8,964 nt of DNA from Thermoplasmata archaeon (GTDB lineage: Archaea; Thermoplasmatota; Thermoplasmata; Lutacidiplasmatales; UBA184), in assembly GCA_030037875.1 (NCBI GenBank), contig JASHPV010000017.1:1-8964 (forward strand), written 5' to 3'. How positions within the stretch are numbered: position 1 is the stretch's first letter; each line of letters opens with the position of its first letter. The position numbers were made by a program, and so were the translations under genes. Positions 1 through 6,176 of the stretch are shown piece after piece. Below the pieces are notes generated by a model, which made no database searches, had not been told where the DNA came from, and worked only from the letters and a program-made list of their open reading frames with translations.

Positions 1-1061
1 GGCAACGGTAGGCGGCGAAGTTCCGTCCACCCGACCCAGCGATGCCGCCTCCCTCGGGCCCGGACTTTCCCTCTGACCGACCGGGACCGGAACAGGTGCA
101 GAGCCACCCGAAAGTGACTGTACTCGTGTCGGAAGAGCCCGACCTTCTCTAGTCGACCTGCGGTGAGACCCGTCTCCTCCCTCAGCTCCCGACGTGCCGC
201 CACCACCGGAGGTTCGTGGGTCCGCAGCTTGCCGCCCGGGAATTCCCACAGGCCGCCCAGAAGGCCGGAGGACGGTCGACGAAGGACGAGCCAGCGTCCC
301 GCGCGGGTCACCGCCACGACCGAAGCGACCACGAGCGGTTTGGCCCGGGGGGGCCGACGAGCCGGAATGGCGCCGGGATCCGGTAGTTCCTGCCGGGCCC
401 GACAGAGGGAAGCGATGGGGCAAGCGTCGCAGCGAGGATGGGTCGGGAGACAGAGGGTCTCGCCGAGTTCCATGAGCGCCTCGTTGAACTCGCCCGATCG
501 GGTTCGGGGCAGTCGGTCCTCCGCCCAACGAACGAGCCGATGGCGCACCGGGGCTCGACGGGGGTCCCTCCGTTCGAGCGTCCATCGGGCGAGGACGCGG
601 AGCCCGTTGGCGTCGAGCGCCACCTCGGGGGCGTGGAACGCCAGGCTTGCCACTGCCGCGGCGATGTAGGGTCCGACGCCCGGGAGTTGCCGAAGCTCCT
701 CGACGCGGTGGGGAAGCTGTCCGCCGCGCTCTCGGACGAGAATCCGAGCGGCCTGGTGGAGGTGGCGGGCCCGGGCGTAGTAGCCCGCTCCTTCCCAGGC
801 CTTCAGCACCTGTTCCTCGGAGGTGCGGGCGAGATCGCGCACGGTGGGAAATCTTCGGACGAAACGTTCGAAGTACGGCGTAGCTTGGGCGACCCGCGTT
901 TGTTGGAGGAGAACCTCCGCGACCCAGATGCGGTACGGCGTCCGGTGCTGACGCCAGGGCAACGGCCGCCGGTGCCGGCGGAACCAGACGAGCAACGATC
1001 GGACGCGGGGGTCGGCGCCCGCAGTGGCGCGGGGACCGGCGGAACGGCGGCGAGGATTCAC
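1..1061 (-). CDS. mutY: A/G-specific adenine glycosylase MutY, 3' end cut by window
   Basis: MutY removes adenine mispaired with 8-oxoguanine in DNA (base excision repair). I translated the minus strand: 353 residues are visible with no stop, so only a short C-terminal tail is missing. Seen in order: the catalytic Glu49 region LPWRQ...WVAEVLLQQT (34-55); WEGAGYYARAR (89-99); the helix-hairpin-helix LPGVGPYIAAAVAS (126-139); the catalytic Asp150 in ALDANGLRVLAR; FNEALMELGE (192-201); the [4Fe-4S] cysteines 204, 211, 214 and 220 (C-x6-C-x2-C-x5-C); and a C-terminal MutT-like domain with LWEFPGGK and a YSH motif. Glu, Asp and Cys positions match E. coli MutY with a constant shift of 12. The GTG start at 1061 is chosen because a stop lies 18 codons upstream, no ATG is in frame, and a TATA-like box lies 28 bases upstream, which fits a leaderless transcript. 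The Nudix box is complete, unlike that of E. coli MutY. Confidence 0.95.
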   Translation of the reverse strand, partial: MNPRRRSAGPRATAGADPRVRSLLVWFRRHRRPLPWRQHRTPYRIWVAEVLLQQTRVAQATPYFERFVRRFPTVRDLARTSEEQVLKAWEGAGYYARARHLHQAARILVRERGGQLPHRVEELRQLPGVGPYIAAAVASLAFHAPEVALDANGLRVLARWTLERRDPRRAPVRHRLVRWAEDRLPRTRSGEFNEALMELGETLCLPTHPRCDACPIASLCRARQELPDPGAIPARRPPRAKPLVVASVVAVTRAGRWLVLRRPSSGLLGGLWEFPGGKLRTHEPPVVAARRELREETGLTAGRLEKVGLFRHEYSHFRVALHLFRSRSVRGKVRARGRRHRWVGWTELRRLPL

Positions 1062-1085
1062 CGGCTTGCCACAAGAACCACAAGG

Positions 1086-1092
1086 CTATAAT
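1086..1092. promoter_or_regulatory. TATA-like box between divergent mutY and thioredoxin-fold gene
   Basis: CTATAAT on the plus strand (ATTATAG on the minus strand) lies in the 76-base gap between mutY and the thioredoxin-fold gene. Its centre is 28 bases from the mutY GTG, which would make mutY leaderless. It is about 49 bases from the plus-strand ATG at 1138, giving a leader of about 22 bases. One nearly symmetric box may serve both directions. No experiment supports this; it rests on position and composition only. Confidence 0.4.
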
Positions 1093-1137
1093 CGGGGTAG
1101 AAATCGAATCTCCGTCCTGTCCGATGGAAAAGTCTCG

Positions 1138-1470
1138 ATGACCGGTATTGTCCTGGTGACCGACGAGACCTTCGAGGACGAAGTGATCCGCTCCCGGTTG
1201 CCCGTGGTCGTCGACTTCTACGCCGACTGGAGCGTCCCCTCCCGGGCCGCGGAACTCTCGCTCCAAACGCTCTCGGAGTCCTTGACCGGCCGCATCAAGT
1301 TCACGAAGGTGAACGTGAACGATTCCTCCACGGTGGCGAACTCGTTCGGCATCCATACGATCCCGACGTACCTGTTCTTGGACGAGGGACGCGAGAAGGG
1401 CCGTGAGGTCGGGATCGTCGGACCACGCGAGCTCCGCGCGATACTCCAGAAGCACTTCTCCTTCGAGTGA
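1138..1470 (+). CDS. Thioredoxin-fold protein lacking both active-site cysteines
   Basis: The 110-residue protein has the length and layout of a single-domain thioredoxin. The strand VVVDFYADW (23-31) ends at the active-site position, and HTIPTYLF (73-80) holds the cis-proline Pro76. The usual WCGPC is WSVPS here: both Cys32 and Cys35 (E. coli numbering, which this protein follows exactly) are Ser. The protein has no cysteine at all, so it cannot do thiol-disulfide exchange. The buried Asp26 and Trp31 remain. The fold is confident; the function is not. It could bind thioredoxin partners, act as a chaperone, or work with the next gene. The ATG at 1138 is preferred to in-frame ATG 1024, because 1024 lies inside mutY and adds 38 residues foreign to the fold. 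The SDR gene follows after four bases, so the two are probably co-transcribed. Confidence 0.85.
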   Translation: MTGIVLVTDETFEDEVIRSRLPVVVDFYADWSVPSRAAELSLQTLSESLTGRIKFTKVNVNDSSTVANSFGIHTIPTYLFLDEGREKGREVGIVGPRELRAILQKHFSFE

Positions 1471-1474
1471 CGCG

Positions 1475-2314
1475 GTGAGTGCACCGGCGCGACCCGGTCC
1501 GGGTCCGCGCTGGGCCGGTCTCGGAGCCGTGGTGACCGGCGCGTCCCGGGGGATCGGAGCCGCGGTCGCCCGTGCCCTGGCGCGGGAGGGGCTCGAACTT
1601 CTGCTGGTCGGCCGCGACGAGGTTCGTCTCTCCGAGGTCTCCGCCGAGATCGCGGCCGCCGGTGGGAAGGCCTCCACGCTCGTCCAGGACCTGTCGGCAG
1701 CCGAAGCCGCCGAGACGGTAGCCCGCGTCGCGGTCGAGCGGCTCGGCGTCCCGTATCTCCTGGTCAACAACGCCGGCATCGCCACGGCCCAGCGGTTCGA
1801 CCGCCGACCCCGGGGCGAGTGGGAGCGCGAGCTGACCACCGACCTGCTCGCGCCCTTGCGCCTCACGTACGCGTTTCTCCCTCTCCTGCTTCAACGCCGC
1901 CGGGGCCAAGTGATCTTCATCGGAAGCGCCAGCGCCGACCGGCCGTTGCCCCGCCTCGCAGTCTATTCCGGGGCGAAGGCGGCTGTCCGGGGATTCGGCC
2001 GGGCCCTGGACCTCGAGGTGGCCCGCCGGGGCGTGCGCGTTTCCGTCGTCGAGCCGGTGTACGTGCGGACTGAGCTCGGCCGACGGCCGTCCGATTCCGA
2101 GGCTCCGCTCGAGCGGCTCGCCCGGGAGCATCCGCGCGCGGTTCTGGAGCCGGCCGTCGTGGCGCGCGCGGTGGTCCGGCTTCTGTACCATCCGCGTCCA
2201 CTGGTCCGCGTGCCCCTGGCCTGGGCGGCGAGCCGTCTCCTTCTGGAGGCCCTTGACCCGCTCTTCGGCGCCCGGCGACAACTTCCGCCGCCCGGCGGCG
2301 ACGGCCGGGGTTAG
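1475..2314 (+). CDS. Short-chain dehydrogenase/reductase (SDR), NADP-type
   Basis: This 279-residue classical SDR is an NAD(P)-dependent oxidoreductase of unknown substrate. Visible motifs are the Rossmann glycine motif TGASRGIG (21-28), Arg47 after the second strand (VGRD, favouring NADP over NAD), NNAG (98-101), Ser151 and Y164-SGA-K168, with the normal 13-residue Ser-Tyr spacing. The tetrad Asn expected in the segment TTDLLAPLRLT appears to be Asp123. The C-terminal part (PLAWAASRLLLEALDPLFG) is hydrophobic, as in SDRs that act on lipid-like substrates, but this is weak evidence. GTG 1475 is chosen as the start because it is in frame, lies four bases after the upstream stop, and puts the glycine motif at the usual distance. 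The frame is open upstream, but that stretch overlaps the thioredoxin-fold gene and has no SDR features. Its stop overlaps that of convergent purH. Confidence 0.9.
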   Translation: MSAPARPGPGPRWAGLGAVVTGASRGIGAAVARALAREGLELLLVGRDEVRLSEVSAEIAAAGGKASTLVQDLSAAEAAETVARVAVERLGVPYLLVNNAGIATAQRFDRRPRGEWERELTTDLLAPLRLTYAFLPLLLQRRRGQVIFIGSASADRPLPRLAVYSGAKAAVRGFGRALDLEVARRGVRVSVVEPVYVRTELGRRPSDSEAPLERLAREHPRAVLEPAVVARAVVRLLYHPRPLVRVPLAWAASRLLLEALDPLFGARRQLPPPGGDGRG

Positions 2315-3882
2315 TGGCGGAACACTCGCCACCCAGTGAAGTACATCGCGATTCCGGCGGCGTCCGCCGCGGCGATGACTTCGGGGTCCCGAAGGCTCCC
2401 TCCCGGCTGCAGTATCGCTCGAATCCCGGCGCGACCGGCGACTTCGATCCCGTCGGCAAAGGGGAAGAACGCGTCGGACGCCAGCACGGAGCCCGGCGCC
2501 CTCGGACCGGCGACCTCGACCGCCAGTTCCACGGCCTTGACCCGCGTGGGTTGTCCGCTCCCGATCCCCACCGTCTGGTGACCGTGGGCCAGGACGATGG
2601 CGTTCGACTTGGCGTGGCGAACGACGCGCCAGGCGAACGCGAGCGTATCGAGTTCTTCGGGGCTCGCGGCACGGGACGTCACACCGCGCAGTTCCTCCGG
2701 GCTAAGCCGGCGGCGGTCGCTCTCCTGTACCAGGAGCCGGCCCACAGCCGTCTTGACCTCCCACGCCGGCCGGTCGAAGTCAGGCACCGGGGTCCGGACC
2801 AGCTTGAGCTTGTTCCGGCGTCCGGCGGCCTTCCGTCCCGCCTCGGTCACCTCCGGCGCCGATAGGATATCGACGAAGATGCCGTGAAGCGGCTCGAAGT
2901 CTCCCGCGTCGATCGGCCGGTTGACGGCGATTGCGCAGCCGTACCGCGCGACCGGGTCGGTCGCGGCGGCCCGGGCGATCGCATCCCGGAGCGTCGGGGC
3001 CGACGCGACGCCGGACGGCGTGGCATGTTTGACGACCGCGGCGGCCGGCTCGGAAAACTCGGCGACGGTGGCGAGGGCCGTGTCGAGGTCGAGGAGGTTC
3101 GTGTAGGACAGGCCGGCGCCCTGCAGCACCTCGATCGGCTCGGGGGAGAGGGGCGATGCCGTGGAGGACAGGGGAACGTACGCGGCCGCTTTCTGGTGTG
3201 GGTTCTCGCCGTAGCGCAACGCGAGGTCCGACCGGATCCACTCGAGGGTCGGCGGAAAGGGACTGTTTTCGGGCACGGGCGTTGAACCGAGAGCGGTACC
3301 GATGATCCGGTCATACCGTTCCGTCCGGGCAAAGGCCCGGGCCGCCAGTGACCGTCGAGTTGCGACCGAGACAGACCCCTGGTGCTGCGCGAGCTCCCGT
3401 TCGATCGGGGGATAATCCTCGGGGTCGCTGGCGATCACCACCGATTCGAAGTTCTTCGCGGCGGAACGGGCCAGCGTAACGCCTCCGATATCGATGTGCT
3501 CGGCCAGGTCGGGTGCCCTGGGATCCGCCGCTGCTCGGGTCTCGAACGGGTAGAAGTTCACCGCGACGAGGTCGATCGGCAGGAGGTGCCGTTCCGCGAG
3601 CTCCCGGTCTCCCTCCGGGGTCCGGGGGGATAGGATCCCGCCGAGGATCCCGGGGTGGAGGGTCTTGAGCCGGCCCCCGAACCAGCTGCCGATCCCGGTC
3701 AACTCCTCCGCGGGCCGGGTGGTGATCCCGTCCGCCGCGAGTCGTCGGCGGGTACCCTCCGTGGCCACGATCTCGACGTCCAGGGCCGCGAGTCCGCGCG
3801 CGAATGGGACGAGTCCCCGGAAATCCGAGACGCTGAAAAGAGCCCGCCGGACGCGGACGAGACCTTCGGGCTCCGTCGGCAC
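2311..3882 (-). CDS. purH: Bifunctional AICAR transformylase / IMP cyclohydrolase PurH
   Basis: PurH catalyses the last two steps of de novo IMP synthesis: formylation of AICAR by 10-formyl-THF, then ring closure of FAICAR. At 523 residues it is full length. The N-terminal cyclohydrolase domain shows SVSD (17-20), GGRLKTLHPGILGGIL (69-84), AVNFYPFE (107-114) and HIDIGGVTLARSAAKNF (129-145). The transformylase domain shows LRYGENPHQ (222-230), the catalytic pair Lys285-His286 in VVKHATPSG, AKSNAIVLAHG (424-434), ASDAFFPFADGIE (468-480) and ILQPGGSLRD (490-499). Two usually conserved spots differ: the Lys after SVSD is Phe21, and the STGGT-like loop reads ATEGT with Glu42. The start is a GTG preceded by GGGGAG at 7-base spacing, and both lie in a strong hairpin. 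Many archaea use PurP and PurO for these steps, so a PurH here may be of bacterial origin (inference). Confidence 0.97.
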   Translation of the reverse strand: MPTEPEGLVRVRRALFSVSDFRGLVPFARGLAALDVEIVATEGTRRRLAADGITTRPAEELTGIGSWFGGRLKTLHPGILGGILSPRTPEGDRELAERHLLPIDLVAVNFYPFETRAAADPRAPDLAEHIDIGGVTLARSAAKNFESVVIASDPEDYPPIERELAQHQGSVSVATRRSLAARAFARTERYDRIIGTALGSTPVPENSPFPPTLEWIRSDLALRYGENPHQKAAAYVPLSSTASPLSPEPIEVLQGAGLSYTNLLDLDTALATVAEFSEPAAAVVKHATPSGVASAPTLRDAIARAAATDPVARYGCAIAVNRPIDAGDFEPLHGIFVDILSAPEVTEAGRKAAGRRNKLKLVRTPVPDFDRPAWEVKTAVGRLLVQESDRRRLSPEELRGVTSRAASPEELDTLAFAWRVVRHAKSNAIVLAHGHQTVGIGSGQPTRVKAVELAVEVAGPRAPGSVLASDAFFPFADGIEVAGRAGIRAILQPGGSLRDPEVIAAADAAGIAMYFTGWRVFRH

Positions 3883-3911
3883 CGATTCGCTCCCCTACGG
3901 GGAGGAATCGG
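3882..3911 (-). promoter_or_regulatory. Hairpin enclosing purH ribosome binding site and start
   Basis: On the minus strand, arms CCGATTC+CTCCCC and GGGGAG+GAATCGG form 13 base pairs with loop GTA and one bulged C. The Shine-Dalgarno-like GGGGAG is in the 3' arm, paired to CTCCCC, and the last paired base is the G of the GTG start codon. If transcribed whole, this structure would block translation of purH until opened. There is no T-run after it, so it does not look like a terminator. The pairing is seen directly; the regulatory role is inference. Confidence 0.6.
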
Positions 3912-3943
3912 GTGCCATAAGGGTGTCGCGCGGAACCGGCTTC

Positions 3944-3959
3944 GTCAGTAAATACTGAC
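3944..3959. promoter_or_regulatory. Palindrome with TATA-like core upstream of purH
   Basis: GTCAGTAAATACTGAC is a perfect inverted repeat (7-bp arms, 2-base spacer). It spans the stop codon of the pilin-like gene. On the minus strand its core reads TATTTA, a TATA-like box that would place a purH transcript start near 3925, giving a leader that contains the entire RBS hairpin. It could be a promoter with an overlapping operator, or only a hairpin at the end of the upstream transcript. Confidence 0.35.
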
Positions 3960-6152
3960 CTGTGCGACGACCGACACGAGGTCGAGCTGGTTCGCGTCGA
4001 TCGGCACGAAGATGGTCGACGTGCGCCCGAGCGGGGGGGTGAGACAGTTGGCGGTGGTGACGCCGGGCCCAGGCAGGCAGGACGTGCCGGTGGGGTCGAC
4101 GGCACCCTGGGACTGCCAGAACGTCGCCCACGCCTGGGGGAATTCGGTGGTGATGTTGAGATAAAAGTACGGGAGATAGTTGTTCCCCTGTTTGCCGGCG
4201 CTGATCTCGTAATTCGAGACCGAGAGGATGTGGGTGATCACCGCGGCCGTACCGAACCCGGTGGCCGTTCCCGAAGAGCCGACGAGGCTGACGAGTTCGA
4301 GACTGAAATCGATCCCGGAGGGATCCGCGACAAAGGTCGTGGAGGGCGGGCTGATCATCACCGATCCCCCGTTCTGGACGCCCAAGATCTCGGCGCCCTG
4401 ATCGTAGGCGACGGTGGACGGGGTAATGTACCGGTTGTTCAGCACGGCCTCGAGGCCGGATTGGAAATCGAGCGTGTACGGTCCGGTGTTAATCGAGTTC
4501 GTGAAGAGGCACTGGAAGTACCCGCTCGTGTTGGCGAACGTCAGGTGGTCCCCTCCCCCGTTCTCGGGGATCGAGTTCGGGGCGGACACGAGGCCGTCGG
4601 CGTTGCGCCAGGTCAGGTTCTGCACGATCCCGGAGGAGCTGGCCCAGGTGGCGCCGGAGAACTTGTCGTAGTTGGCCGCGCTGCCGTACGGACAGACGGT
4701 TCCGGACGAGCCCACGAAGGTGGTGTTGAAGTAGGCTCCGACGCCCGCGCTCGTGCATCCCGACATCACGAGGCTGTACGTGTCGTTGTTGCCGGAGAAG
4801 ACCACCGTCACGAGCTGGCGGATCGAACACGATCCACTGTCGTCGATGGTCAGAGTGTTCTTGTTCCCTGAGATCTGGACCAGGACCTTTCCGAGGTACG
4901 TCCCGGAGAGCGAGAGCGTGATCGTGTTGGAATTTCCCGATACGTTGTACACGTCCTGTCCGCCGGTAGTGCAGGCGGCCGTCCCCGTGCAGCCCACGAT
5001 TCCAGGAGTCAGCGTCGTGCTATTGCCCGAGAAATTGTAGACCTCAAGAAAGGTCCCGACGGTGCAGGATCCGCTCCCGGCGCCAAAACAGCCGGACCCC
5101 TTGTTCCAGACGACCGGGGCGGCCGTGACGCTGGAGATCGCGAACGAGGCCTTCGTGGCTACCTGGGGCGGCTCGGCCTGCAGGTCTCCGGACGACGGGA
5201 TTCCAAAGGGAGGGGATCCCCCGGAGTTCAAGGTCACTGGACTCGTGAGATACCCCGAGATCGGCGGCCCGACGACGACGGCGAACGCGCACGAGACCGC
5301 GGAGCTCACGTTCTGCCAGCCGGTCACCAGGTTGCTGCCCGTGTCTCCGGTTCCGGGCCAGCCGGTCGTGTTGTGCAGCGCGGTCACGACGCCGTTGCTG
5401 TTGTACCACGTGAGGTTCTGGATGCTGTTGGTGCTCGTGGCGCCCGTGATGCTGTAGGTGTCCGAGCTATGGGCCAGGTTATCGTACGGGCAGGCCGGAC
5501 TCGCCGTCGATTCCCCGATGAAATACGTGTTCAGGTAGAGGTTGGAGCCTCCGGTGGTCGCGACCTCGTACGTGTCATACCCTCCGTAGAGGTAGAACGA
5601 CGCGTGCAAACCGGAGCCGGTGACCAGACTGTTCAGCAGGACGGTGTCATTCGTGCCGTAGAGTATCAGCACGAGGGAACCGGCATTCGCGCCCGAGAAC
5701 TCCAGCGTAATGGTATCGTGATTCCCCAGGATGTTGAGGGTAGTGCAGTCGTGGCTGCCCGTAAGGTCGAACGTGAAGGTCGTGCTGTTGACCGACTCAT
5801 TGTAGATCAACGGCGGGGTGCAGACACTGCTGATCGAGCTGGTGCAGACGGACGCGACCGGGGTGCACAGGCTACCCTGATTCCAGACCACGGGTGGAGT
5901 CGCGCTGGTGCTGCCCGCTACCCAGGCGCCGGCGGCTTCTAGGATCGCGGTCTGAAGGTCCCCGAACTGGTTCTCGACCTGGAGTTGGTGCTGGAACTCT
6001 TCCTGGGTCATTTGACCCGGGAGCTGGCCGAAGACGAACGTCGCGAGGAACGAGACGAAGAGCAGGAGGGCCAGGATCGTGGCGACGGCGCTCACTTGGC
6101 CGGAACGGCCGCGGCGCCCGTGCTGACGGAGTAACCTCCAACCGCGACGCAT
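3945..6152 (-). CDS. Large pilin-like surface protein with duplicated beta-rich domain
   Basis: This 735-residue protein is not matched to a named family. Its N-terminus is an archaeal class III (prepilin) signal: basic residues RRGRSG (13-18), then QVSAVATILALLLFVSFLAT (19-38), suggesting cleavage after Gly18 by an archaeal prepilin peptidase and a membrane anchor or fibre core. A Gln/Glu-rich helix (about 46-72) follows. Two related domains come next, about 87-291 and 346-552, each opening with VVWN, containing GN.(N/D)T repeats and ending in a CPY...QNLTW block. A third, different region of about 180 residues closes the protein. There are many N-glycosylation sequons and at least 16 cysteines outside the membrane segment, fitting an extracellular, disulfide-bonded glycoprotein. 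ATG 6152 lies 24 bases after the rnp2 stop. A TATA-like box inside rnp2 may give it its own promoter. It may be an adhesin or minor pilin; the role is unknown. Confidence 0.85.
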   Translation of the reverse strand: MRRGWRLLRQHGRRGRSGQVSAVATILALLLFVSFLATFVFGQLPGQMTQEEFQHQLQVENQFGDLQTAILEAAGAWVAGSTSATPPVVWNQGSLCTPVASVCTSSISSVCTPPLIYNESVNSTTFTFDLTGSHDCTTLNILGNHDTITLEFSGANAGSLVLILYGTNDTVLLNSLVTGSGLHASFYLYGGYDTYEVATTGGSNLYLNTYFIGESTASPACPYDNLAHSSDTYSITGATSTNSIQNLTWYNSNGVVTALHNTTGWPGTGDTGSNLVTGWQNVSSAVSCAFAVVVGPPISGYLTSPVTLNSGGSPPFGIPSSGDLQAEPPQVATKASFAISSVTAAPVVWNKGSGCFGAGSGSCTVGTFLEVYNFSGNSTTLTPGIVGCTGTAACTTGGQDVYNVSGNSNTITLSLSGTYLGKVLVQISGNKNTLTIDDSGSCSIRQLVTVVFSGNNDTYSLVMSGCTSAGVGAYFNTTFVGSSGTVCPYGSAANYDKFSGATWASSSGIVQNLTWRNADGLVSAPNSIPENGGGDHLTFANTSGYFQCLFTNSINTGPYTLDFQSGLEAVLNNRYITPSTVAYDQGAEILGVQNGGSVMISPPSTTFVADPSGIDFSLELVSLVGSSGTATGFGTAAVITHILSVSNYEISAGKQGNNYLPYFYLNITTEFPQAWATFWQSQGAVDPTGTSCLPGPGVTTANCLTPPLGRTSTIFVPIDANQLDLVSVVAQVSIY
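4497..5117 (-). repeat. Second copy of internal domain duplication in pilin-like protein
   Basis: Residues about 346-552. Matching blocks to the first copy: VVWNKGSGC (347-355), SGNSNTITLSLSG (405-417), NTTFVGSS...CPY (476-489), GATWASSSGIVQNLTWRN (500-517). Offsets from copy one are 259 to 268 residues, so copies differ by small insertions. Several SGN.NT units within the copy suggest stacked beta turns. Confidence 0.8.
5280..5894 (-). repeat. First copy of internal domain duplication in pilin-like protein
   Basis: Residues about 87-291. Key blocks: VVWNQGSLC (88-96), LGNHDTITLEFSG (142-154), NTYFIGES...CPY (208-223), GATSTNSIQNLTWYN (237-251). Similarity to copy two is at the protein level and clearly diverged, so this is an old duplication rather than a recent DNA repeat. 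Confidence 0.8.
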
Positions 6153-6176
6153 AGATGGACCGAACGGCCCGGTGAA

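Noticed and set aside
438..1091. Long plus-strand reading frame
   Set aside because: It is opposite mutY, which has full family motifs and catalytic residues on the minus strand; the plus-strand product is Arg/Gly/Pro-rich without motifs.
1024..1137. Upstream start for the thioredoxin-fold protein
   Set aside because: It would add 38 residues unlike thioredoxin, overlap divergent mutY, and lie upstream of the likely promoter.
1123..1140. Tiny ORF starting ATGGAAAAG just before the thioredoxin-fold ATG
   Set aside because: Only five codons, and no sign of function beyond the overlap with the ATG.
1301..2332. Long minus-strand reading frame of 343 codons
   Set aside because: It covers the SDR and part of the thioredoxin-fold gene, both with clear motifs; its product has no recognisable domain and is a GC-rich antisense frame.
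3882..3911. Reading the purH leader hairpin as a terminator of the pilin-like gene
   Set aside because: There is no T-rich tract after it and it pairs with the ribosome binding site, so a translational role fits better.
3311..4105. Minus-strand reading frame across the purH start and the pilin-like end
   Set aside because: It is in another frame over two well-supported genes and is dominated by Arg, Pro and Gly, typical of a GC-rich shadow.
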